DNA of 15,040 nt from an uncultured Haemophilus sp. (GTDB lineage Bacteria; Pseudomonadota; Gammaproteobacteria; Enterobacterales; Pasteurellaceae), in assembly GCF_905207935.1 (NCBI RefSeq), contig NZ_CAJLNI010000040.1:1-15040 (forward strand), written 5' to 3'. The notes beneath the pieces were generated by a model that did no database searches, was not told where the DNA came from, and was given only the letters and a program-made list of their open reading frames with translations. The position numbers and the translations under genes are program-made. Positions 7,216 through 13,354 of this stretch are shown here, piece after piece (positions within the stretch are counted from its first letter, which is position 1; each line of letters opens with the position of its first letter).

Positions 7216-8456
7216 TAATTAAATCTCCCTTGGCGAATGCCTTCACTTGATTGAACCGGTTGAGCCACTTGTGTTTCTACACGACGGTCCTGTGTTGAAA
7301 CAGGTACAGAACTGACCGCACTTTCAGAAGTGGTAGTCATTGGCTTGGTCGCTTTTTTACCCATTAATTGCTCCAATGGCAATACAGTTAAATTGTTACC
7401 ATTATTGCTATCTAGCATCACTTTAGGTGTGTTTGCCATCACTTTTTCCATGGTTTGAATATAAAGACGCTCTTTTAACAAATCAGGTGCCGCTTTAAAT
7501 TCAGGTAGAAGACGTTGTAAACGTTCCACTTCCCCTTGCGCATCAAGCACAACACGATCTTTATAAGCCGTTGCTTCTTCCACGATACGCTGTGCATCAC
7601 CACGAGCGATTGGCTCTTTCTCGCGGGCATAAGCTTCTGCCTCACGAATGTAACGTTGTTCGTCTTCCTGTGCTTTAATCGCATCATCGAAAGCATCTTT
7701 CACTTCTTCTGGAGGACGTGCAGATTGGAAGTTCACGTCAATCACCTCAAGTCCCATATCATAAGGTTTTATAATATCGTTCAATGCTTTCCACGTATCT
7801 TCACGCACCACGGCACGACCGGTTGTCAGCACATCATTCATAGTCATATGACCTATCACATAACGAAGTGCGCTATCAGTCGCTTGCCCGAGACTATTAT
7901 CCGCATTACTCACGCTAAACAGGTATTTTTCAGGATTTTGCACGCGATATTGTACAGTCATTTCAACTTTAACCATGTTTTCATCTTTGGTTAACATCGC
8001 ACCTTGCGTTTTAAGCTCACGAACTTGTTCTACATTCACTGGAATCACTTTATCAACAAAGGTTGGCTTCCAGTTTAAACCGGGTTGAACGATAGAATGA
8101 AACTCGCCAAAACGTAACGTCACGCCACGTTCCGCTTCTTTGATGGTGTAAAAACCGCTTGCACCCCAAATAATTCCCCCGATCACCACGGCGATCGGTA
8201 AAATTTTACCTAAATTAAATGAAGGTATATTCGGCGAAGTATTATTTGATCCGCCCTTCTTATTCCCACCACCTAATTTTTTCAACAGATTATTAAATAC
8301 TTCTTCAATATCTGGTGGTGATTGCTCCTGATTTTTATTGTCTCGCGAGCCCCAGCCATTTTCATTTTGCTTATCTGATGAATTATCTGACTGTTTTGGA
8401 CCGCTGCTCTGTCCCGGTTTACCCCAAGGATCTTGATCTGGACCGTTTTGCGACAT
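7215..8456 (-). CDS. hflK: HflK, SPFH-domain partner of HflC
   Basis: Two in-frame ATGs, at 8468 and 8456, are four codons apart. I choose 8456 because GGAGAA sits 6 bases upstream of it, within the extra four codons, and because MSQNGPDQDPWGKP then matches the start of known HflK (Asn/Gly-rich, ...DPWG). The 413-residue protein has a cytoplasmic Gly/Asn/Ser-rich N-terminus, the conserved PPDIEEVFNNLLKKLGG segment, a membrane helix (about 85-104), GFYTIKEAERGVTLRFG, and an SPFH domain with PGLNWKPTFVDKVIPVNVE. A charged helix with QYIREAEAYA-like sequence follows, then QGEVERL, and a low-complexity Ser/Thr/Gln-rich tail. HflK and HflC assemble in the inner membrane around FtsH. Since a terminator separates it from the upstream gene, hflK should have its own promoter in 8460-8550; I could not place one confidently. 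Confidence 0.95.
   Translation of the reverse strand: MSQNGPDQDPWGKPGQSSGPKQSDNSSDKQNENGWGSRDNKNQEQSPPDIEEVFNNLLKKLGGGNKKGGSNNTSPNIPSFNLGKILPIAVVIGGIIWGASGFYTIKEAERGVTLRFGEFHSIVQPGLNWKPTFVDKVIPVNVEQVRELKTQGAMLTKDENMVKVEMTVQYRVQNPEKYLFSVSNADNSLGQATDSALRYVIGHMTMNDVLTTGRAVVREDTWKALNDIIKPYDMGLEVIDVNFQSARPPEEVKDAFDDAIKAQEDEQRYIREAEAYAREKEPIARGDAQRIVEEATAYKDRVVLDAQGEVERLQRLLPEFKAAPDLLKERLYIQTMEKVMANTPKVMLDSNNGNNLTVLPLEQLMGKKATKPMTTTSESAVSSVPVSTQDRRVETQVAQPVQSSEGIRQGRFN
7315..7323 (-). repeat. DNA uptake signal sequence inside hflK
   Basis: ACCGCACTT lies in the 3' part of hflK, where it encodes Ser-Ala-Val in the variable C-terminal tail, a place where such a signal costs little. Confidence 0.8.
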
Positions 8457-8552
8457 TACGTTCTCCATTTGTCTAAAATTTTTAATGAGTTTAACGGAAT
8501 AAATGGGGTTAGTCTATGAAAATACAAGTGGCAATGCAAATTATTACAAAAT

Positions 8553-8582
8553 AAAAAATCCTTGAATATTTTCAAGGATTTT
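8553..8582 (-). terminator. Strong intrinsic terminator of the phosphopantetheinyl transferase gene
   Basis: A 12-bp perfect inverted repeat (8555-8566 and 8571-8582, core ATCCTTGAA / TTCAAGGAT) encloses a 4-base loop. On the minus strand it ends in a run of T (complement of 8553-8558). It starts only 3 bases after the stop at 8586, so it ends the upstream unit and isolates hflK. Confidence 0.85.
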
Positions 8583-8585
8583 CTT

Positions 8586-9296
8586 TTATTCATTTACTTG
8601 GTAAATCAAGGATTTTTTTATATTTTTTTCGAGTAATTTTTTTCCATCCCATTGATAAAAGTGCGGTTGAATTTTTGACTGATTTATAAATGCCGCAAAG
8701 TAAAAAGGCAATTCATCCGTAAAGATCAATTCTCCTTTCGGACAATAATCTGAAAAGATCTGTAACCGCTCTGGTAAATGTACCACACTTGAAAGTTTTA
8801 CAATCCCAACACCTTGTGATTTCAATACCGCCTCACGCAAACACCAACAGCGATAAAAAGCCTGCTCCTCATTAAGTTGTTTAGCAAACCATTCTTGCTC
8901 TGCTTGTGGCGCAAAATGCGCCATGAGTGCAGAAAAATTTCGTTTTTTGGGAAATTCAATATCAATACCGACCGCACTTTTTTCTGATTCATTAATATGC
9001 AGCAATACAGCAACCCAATCACCAGAGTGACTAATATTAAAATCAATATTCTCGACGGGAAATTGTGGTCTGTCACTTTGTGTACGATAAATTCGCCCTA
9101 AAAGTGCAGTTGATTTTTCCGCTGTTTTTAGCAACTGCCAAAGTAAAAAATGCGCCAATCGACGGCATTGATGTCGTTGCGTTATCCGAGAATTCCCCTT
9201 CGGTTCCGTATGCAAATTCTCAGGAACTAGTTCCCTAGGAATTTCATCAAAAGGAAAAGGTTGTTGAATATTGGCGTAGGCAATAAAAGTTGTCAT
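8586..9296 (-). CDS. 4'-phosphopantetheinyl transferase (Sfp/AcpT type)
   Basis: The 236-residue protein carries the hallmark motifs of the Sfp-type superfamily: NISHSG at 87-92; GIDIE at 110-114, whose Asp112 and Glu114 bind Mg2+; and WCLREAVLK at 151-159, where Glu155 and Lys159 correspond to the catalytic/metal-binding W..KE...K motif. By family it moves the phosphopantetheine arm of coenzyme A onto a serine of an acyl- or peptidyl-carrier protein in the cytoplasm. Fatty-acid ACP is usually served by the smaller AcpS, so this enzyme may act on another carrier or as a back-up. It is longer than E. coli AcpT (about 195). No biosynthetic cluster is adjacent. The order PPTase-hflK-hflC is, from memory, as in H. 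influenzae Rd. It has its own probable promoter and terminator; the ATG lacks a strong ribosome binding site. Two perfect uptake signals lie inside it. Confidence 0.9.
   Translation of the reverse strand: MTTFIAYANIQQPFPFDEIPRELVPENLHTEPKGNSRITQRHQCRRLAHFLLWQLLKTAEKSTALLGRIYRTQSDRPQFPVENIDFNISHSGDWVAVLLHINESEKSAVGIDIEFPKKRNFSALMAHFAPQAEQEWFAKQLNEEQAFYRCWCLREAVLKSQGVGIVKLSSVVHLPERLQIFSDYCPKGELIFTDELPFYFAAFINQSKIQPHFYQWDGKKLLEKNIKKSLIYQVNE
8659..8667 (+). repeat. DNA uptake signal sequence in the phosphopantetheinyl transferase gene
   Basis: AAGTGCGGT lies near the 3' end of the gene, where the complementary strand encodes Gln-Pro-His-Phe outside the catalytic core. Confidence 0.8.
8971..8979 (-). 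repeat. DNA uptake signal sequence in the phosphopantetheinyl transferase core
   Basis: ACCGCACTT encodes Ser-Ala-Val immediately before the metal-binding Gly-Ile-Asp motif. A one-mismatch copy (AAGTGCAGT) lies at 9102-9110. Confidence 0.8.
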
Positions 9297-9329
9297 AAAA
9301 ATAATGAATAAACATGCAAATTTGATTGC

Positions 9330-9358
9330 ATTATAAAAGGAAATCTACCGCACGCCAA
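9330..9358 (-). promoter_or_regulatory. Probable sigma-70 promoter of the phosphopantetheinyl transferase gene
   Basis: On the minus strand, TTGGCG (complement of 9353-9358) is followed after exactly 17 bases by a perfect TATAAT (complement of 9330-9335). Transcription would begin near 9323, leaving a leader of about 27 bases before the ATG at 9296. Confidence 0.65.
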
Positions 9359-9396
9359 CATAAGCTAAAACTCATCAAAGCAAGGTGTTAGATTGA

Positions 9397-9418
9397 AATT
9401 GTGAGCGGTTTCACAGAT
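9397..9418 (+). promoter_or_regulatory. CRP (cAMP receptor protein) binding site upstream of ptsG
   Basis: TGTGA (9400-9404), six bases, then TCACA (9411-9415) is a perfect CRP core palindrome with A/T-rich flanks. Its centre, 9407/9408, lies 41.5 bases before the start point implied by the -10 at 9437-9442. The TGTGA core fits ordinary CRP sites rather than the Sxy-dependent competence sites, which carry TGCGA. Confidence 0.85.
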
Positions 9419-9436
9419 TTTTCTCTTCAAATACGT

Positions 9437-9442
9437 TACATT
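9437..9442 (+). promoter_or_regulatory. Probable -10 element of ptsG (class II CRP-dependent promoter)
   Basis: TACATT (4 of 6 matches to TATAAT) is placed so that transcription would begin near 9449, with no good -35 element upstream, as expected when CRP overlaps that position. The leader would be only about 20 bases and includes the strong ribosome binding site AGGAGG at 9459-9464, 4 bases before the ATG. Confidence 0.55.
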
Positions 9443-9468
9443 TCGAAAAAGTAGTCACAGGAGGTTCT

Positions 9469-10962
9469 ATGTTTAAACAACTTCAACAAGTTGGTAAGGC
9501 ATTTATGTTGCCGATTGCTATTTTGCCTGCTGCAGGTCTTTTACTCGGGATCGGCGGTGCACTTTCCAATAAAGCAACGGTGCAAGCCTATCCAATTTTA
9601 AATAATGAGGCTCTGCAAGGTCTGTTTCAGATTATGTCTGCAGCCGGTAGCGTGGTATTCGCTAATTTAGCCTTATTATTGTGTATTGGTTTAGGTATCG
9701 GCTTAGCCAAACGTGACAAAGGCGTTGCTGCTCTCGCTGCCGTTGTTGGTTATCTCATTATGACGGGCACCATTGCTGCATTAATTCCGATTTTCTCTCC
9801 TGATGTAAAAAGCATCGATACGGGTGTGATTGGCGCATTGGTGATGGGCTTGATTACCGTTAAATTACACAATCGCTATCACAACATCCAATTACCACAA
9901 GTATTAGGTTTCTTTGGCGGCTCTCGCTTTGTGCCAATTGTGACTGCTTTTTCAGCTATTTTCGTTGGATTAGTTTTCTTCCTCATTTGGCCAACTTTCC
10001 AACAATGGCTCGTCTCAGCAGGTAAAAGCATCGCATCCATGGGAACCTTTGGTACATTCTTATACGGTTTCTTAATGCGATTATCTGGTGCGGTTGGCTT
10101 ACATCACATGATTTACCCACTATTTTGGTATTCTGAATTAGGTGGTGTAGAAATGGTCAATGGCGAGATGATTGTTGGTGCACAAAAAATCTTTTTCGCT
10201 CAATTAGCAGATCCAAATCACCATGGTTTATTTACTGAAGGGACACGTTTCTTTGCCGGCCGTTTTGATACCATGATGTTTGGCTTACCAGCAGCCTGTT
10301 TAGCTATGTATCACTGCGTACCGAAAAAACGTCGTGCAAAAATTGGCGGCTTATTCCTTGGTGCAGCCCTAACATCATTCATTACCGGCATTACAGAACC
10401 GATCGAGTTTATGTTCTTGTTTGTTGCACCATGGCTTTATGTATTCCACGCTTTCTTAGATGGTGTATCTTTCTTTATTGCCGATTATCTAAACATCTCT
10501 ATCGGGAATACTTTCTCTGGTGGTTTTATTGATTTCTTGCTCTTCGGCATTTTACAAGGTGATGAAAACACCCATTGGTTGCGTGTGATTTTTGTCGGTA
10601 TTCCTTGGGCTCTGCTCTATTATTTCTCTTTCGTTTTCTTGATCCGCATTTTTAATGTAATGACACCAGGACGCGGTGAAGAAACCGAAGAAAATGCAGA
10701 GCAAGAAACCAGCTCTCTGACTGAAAATGCACATAAAATTATTGCAGCATTAGGTGGCGCTGAAAATATTGAAAACGTGGATGCGTGTATTACTCGCTTA
10801 CGTGTTTCAGTTAAAGATGTCAAAGCCGTTGATAAAGCCACATTGAAAAAATTAGGTGCGATTGATGTGCTTGAAGTCGGTGGTGGCGTACAGGCCATTT
10901 TCGGTGCTAAAGCTGTACTCTATAAGAGTGAAGTGAATCAAATCTTAGGAAAAGAAGATTAA
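9469..10962 (+). CDS. ptsG: PTS glucose-type permease, EIIBC (IIC-IIB fusion)
   Basis: The 497-residue protein starts with the family's usual opening (VGKAFMLPIAILPAAGLLLGIG) and has a long multi-helix IIC channel domain (about 1-395) containing LGFFGGSRFVPI, GLHH (210-213) and the conserved substrate-site loop GITEP (307-311). A linker beginning at TPGR (399) leads to the IIB domain, with phosphorylated Cys440 in DACITRLR. It imports a hexose and phosphorylates it, using phosphate from HPr by way of a separate IIA protein (none is fused or adjacent, so probably Crr). Segments such as MFGLPAA and FSGGFIDFLLFGILQ look closer, from memory, to Bacillus-type PtsG than to E. coli PtsG. Glucose is the likeliest substrate, but N-acetylglucosamine or another aldohexose cannot be excluded. 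The start has AGGAGG 4 bases upstream. CRP control is indicated by the upstream site. Confidence 0.87.
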   Translation: MFKQLQQVGKAFMLPIAILPAAGLLLGIGGALSNKATVQAYPILNNEALQGLFQIMSAAGSVVFANLALLLCIGLGIGLAKRDKGVAALAAVVGYLIMTGTIAALIPIFSPDVKSIDTGVIGALVMGLITVKLHNRYHNIQLPQVLGFFGGSRFVPIVTAFSAIFVGLVFFLIWPTFQQWLVSAGKSIASMGTFGTFLYGFLMRLSGAVGLHHMIYPLFWYSELGGVEMVNGEMIVGAQKIFFAQLADPNHHGLFTEGTRFFAGRFDTMMFGLPAACLAMYHCVPKKRRAKIGGLFLGAALTSFITGITEPIEFMFLFVAPWLYVFHAFLDGVSFFIADYLNISIGNTFSGGFIDFLLFGILQGDENTHWLRVIFVGIPWALLYYFSFVFLIRIFNVMTPGRGEETEENAEQETSSLTENAHKIIAALGGAENIENVDACITRLRVSVKDVKAVDKATLKKLGAIDVLEVGGGVQAIFGAKAVLYKSEVNQILGKED

Positions 10963-10974
10963 CTCCTAAAAAAT

Positions 10975-10998
10975 AAAGGGCGTTTATCCCGCCCTTTT
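10975..10998 (+). terminator. Terminator of ptsG
   Basis: AAAGGGCG (10975-10982) and CGCCCTTT (10990-10997) form an 8-bp perfect GC-rich stem with a 7-base loop, ending in TTTT, 12 bases after the ptsG stop. Confidence 0.75.
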
Positions 10999-11010
10999 GA
11001 GTGATAAAAC

Positions 11011-11040
11011 AAAAGTACGGTCAAAATTAACCGCACTTTT
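11011..11040 (-). terminator. Terminator of the thr operon, built from two facing uptake signals
   Basis: AAAAGTACGGT (11011-11021) faces ACCGCACTTTT (11030-11040). In the minus-strand RNA the single imperfect position becomes a G-U wobble, giving an 11-bp stem, whereas on the plus strand it is an A-C mismatch. This favours its use for thrC, whose stop is at 11044. The T-run after it is short. Confidence 0.65.
11030..11038 (-). repeat. DNA uptake signal sequence (perfect 9-mer)
   Basis: ACCGCACTT forms one arm of the thr operon terminator; the other arm is a one-mismatch copy (AAGTACGGT, 11013-11021). Confidence 0.85.
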
Positions 11041-11043
11041 TTA

Positions 11044-12318
11044 TTATTTCAACAAATATGCACGTAATTGTGCAAAATCGTCATCCATTTCATCAGAAAG
11101 TAATGGCAATTTATTGTGTTTATCCAACGCTTCTGGCAATGGAAGATCGAGCGAAAGAATACGCTCCACAGACTCTTTAAATTTCGCAGGATGTGCTGTA
11201 CATAAGAAAATACCGGTTTCATCCGCTTTAAGTTGGTCTTTCAATACTTGATAGGCGATCGCTCCGTGTGGCTCACATAAATAACCTTTTGCATACATCG
11301 TTTTTAAGGTTTCTTCTGTTTCGCCATCACTTAACATGCCTGAACCTAAATCACTTAAATTCCAGTCATTACGCTTAAATAACTCTTCGACACGTGGCCA
11401 GTTGTTCGGGCGACTTACATCCATCGCATTAGAAAGCGTGGCTACTGTCGCTTTAGGTGCCCAGTTACCTGATTCTAAATAACGCGGCACAGTATCGTTC
11501 GCATTGGTTGATGCAATAAAGCGTTTAATTGGTAAACCTAATGTTTTTGCGATTAACCCTGCGGTTAAGTTACCAAAGTTACCACTTGGTACGGAAACCA
11601 CGACATTATCACGTTTTTCTTTTGGTAACTGTGCGACCGCTTCAAAGTAATAACAAACTTGTGCTAATAAACGGCTAATATTGATGGAGTTTGCTGAGTT
11701 TAACCCAATTGCTTGACGTAGTTCGGCATCATCAAACGCTTGTTTGACTAACGCTTGGCACGCATCGAAATCGCCATTAATCGCAACAGTGCGGATATTC
11801 CCACCTAAAGTACAGAATAGTTTTTCTTGTAATGGGCTGATTTTGCCTTTCGGATATAAAATCACCACATTGATATTTTCCAACCCATAAAATGCGTGGG
11901 CAACGGCTGCGCCAGTATCACCCGAAGTGGCTGTTAAAATGGTGATTTTACCATCACCACGCACTGCAGCGAGCGCCTGCGCCATAAAACGACCACCAAA
12001 GTCTTTAAATGCTAACGTTGGACCATGAAATAATTCAAACGCATAAATATTATCTTCCACTTTTTCTAATGGTGCCGTAAAGGTGAACGCATTTTTCACC
12101 ATCGCATCCAAAGTGGCTTTCGGTAATTCTTCACCGATTAAGGCGCCAAGAATTTTTTGGCTACGTTCAACCAATGGTAAAGCTAATAATTCATCAATAT
12201 TGGTTAAAGCGGGGATCGTTTCTGGAAAGAACAAACCTTGATCTTTGCCAAGTCCTTGACGTACTGCTTGCGCAAAATTCACTTGTTCTTCAGGGTGTTT
12301 GATGTTGTACAAATTCAT
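11044..12318 (-). CDS. thrC: Threonine synthase
   Basis: The 424-residue protein, close to the E. coli ThrC length, begins MNLYNIKHPEEQV and carries the family signature HGPTLAFKDFGGRFM (98-112), in which Lys105 should hold pyridoxal phosphate. TSGDTG (131-136) and SGNFGN (245-250) are the cofactor phosphate-binding loops. It converts O-phospho-L-homoserine and water to L-threonine and phosphate, the last step of threonine synthesis in the cytoplasm. It is the last gene of thrA-thrB-thrC, 79 bases after thrB, a longer gap than that between thrA and thrB, and one that contains a small hairpin. The ribosome binding site before the ATG is weak (about ACGGA). Confidence 0.97.
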   Translation of the reverse strand: MNLYNIKHPEEQVNFAQAVRQGLGKDQGLFFPETIPALTNIDELLALPLVERSQKILGALIGEELPKATLDAMVKNAFTFTAPLEKVEDNIYAFELFHGPTLAFKDFGGRFMAQALAAVRGDGKITILTATSGDTGAAVAHAFYGLENINVVILYPKGKISPLQEKLFCTLGGNIRTVAINGDFDACQALVKQAFDDAELRQAIGLNSANSINISRLLAQVCYYFEAVAQLPKEKRDNVVVSVPSGNFGNLTAGLIAKTLGLPIKRFIASTNANDTVPRYLESGNWAPKATVATLSNAMDVSRPNNWPRVEELFKRNDWNLSDLGSGMLSDGETEETLKTMYAKGYLCEPHGAIAYQVLKDQLKADETGIFLCTAHPAKFKESVERILSLDLPLPEALDKHNKLPLLSDEMDDDFAQLRAYLLK

Positions 12319-12361
12319 TGTATATCCGTTAATTATAGAGTTTTAATAAAATGTTATTCCC

Positions 12362-12377
12362 CCTCTTATAAAAGAGG
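12362..12377 (-). other. Small hairpin in the thrB-thrC gap
   Basis: CCTCTT (12362-12367) and AAGAGG (12372-12377) form a 6-bp perfect stem with a 4-base loop. On the minus strand it is followed by GGGAATAA rather than a T-run, so it is not a typical terminator. It could stabilise the thrB end of the mRNA or mark a processing site. A TATAAT (complement of 12332-12337) lies downstream without a good -35 partner. Confidence 0.4.
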
Positions 12378-12397
12378 AGATAAAAGTGATTCATTAT

Positions 12398-13342
12398 TTA
12401 ACCTAGCTCTCTCGCGCCATCATTATCGACTTTACAAACATGCACAAAGCCTTCATTGTTTTGTAAATAATGATTTTCTAAATAAGTCGCCAGTTTTGTT
12501 GCGGTTTGTAAATCAGGTGCGATGGCGAAAATCGTTGGGCCAGAGCCTGAAATACCGGTCGCTAACGCGCCTAAATCACGAGTAGCTTGTTTCACTTCTG
12601 CGAAGTTTGGCAATAAAGCCTCACGATAAGGTTCCGCAATCACATCTTTCATCATCATCGCTGCTAGGTTTTCTTGATGCGTGTGACATGCATGCACAAA
12701 ACCACCTAAATGACGACCATGAGAAATCACATCTTGGCGTGTGTAGCTTTTCGGTAAAATGGCGCGTGCTTCAGCGGTTGAAACCTCAATGCCTGGATAA
12801 GCTAAGACCCAATACCAATTATCAAAAAATGGCAGTTTTTGGCAAATGTTACCGAGGGATTGTACCATAAATTGCACACCGCCTAAGTAACAAGGTGCCA
12901 CATTATCATAATGGATCGAACCTGAAATACGACCTTCTAGCTCCCCCATCATTTCTAACAATTCCATTTTTGAGAATGGCTCATCGTGGAATTTATTCAA
13001 TGCCACCAATGCAGCCACGATAGAACACGCACTTGAACCTAATCCCGAACCAATCGGCATATTTTTCTCAAGGGTCAAACGCAATGGTTTGACTCTCATA
13101 TTGCGTAATTTTAATTGCTCACTAAACAGCACATAGGCCTGATACACGATATTTTTTTGCGGCTCTTTTGGCAATTTACGCACAAAATAGCCCGCACTTT
13201 CGAGCTCAAAACCACTTGGAATAGACTCAATCTGTACAACATCACCTAATAATGAACCATCAATCGGCGAAATGGCTGCACCTAATGTGTCAAACCCTAC
13301 ACTAATATTGGCACTCGATGCCGGAGCATAAATTCTTAACAT
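12398..13342 (-). CDS. thrB: Homoserine kinase
   Basis: The 314-residue GHMP-family kinase begins MLRIYAPASSANISVGFDTLG, has the ATP-binding loop PIGSGLGSSACS (96-107) and the C-terminal glycine-rich GISGSGPT (263-270). It phosphorylates L-homoserine with ATP to give O-phosphohomoserine, the ThrC substrate. Its length matches E. coli ThrB. The ATG lies 12 bases after the thrA stop, with AAGGA in the gap as ribosome binding site, so it is co-transcribed with thrA. A one-mismatch uptake signal (CCCGCACTT, 13191-13199) encodes part of Glu-Ser-Ala-Gly. Confidence 0.96.
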   Translation of the reverse strand: MLRIYAPASSANISVGFDTLGAAISPIDGSLLGDVVQIESIPSGFELESAGYFVRKLPKEPQKNIVYQAYVLFSEQLKLRNMRVKPLRLTLEKNMPIGSGLGSSACSIVAALVALNKFHDEPFSKMELLEMMGELEGRISGSIHYDNVAPCYLGGVQFMVQSLGNICQKLPFFDNWYWVLAYPGIEVSTAEARAILPKSYTRQDVISHGRHLGGFVHACHTHQENLAAMMMKDVIAEPYREALLPNFAEVKQATRDLGALATGISGSGPTIFAIAPDLQTATKLATYLENHYLQNNEGFVHVCKVDNDGARELG

Positions 13343-13354
13343 GTTATGTCCTTC

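Noticed and set aside
8469..8550. TTGCAT-N17-TAGACT as an hflK promoter
   Set aside because: The -35 matches only three of six consensus bases and several equal alternatives exist in the same AT-rich stretch.
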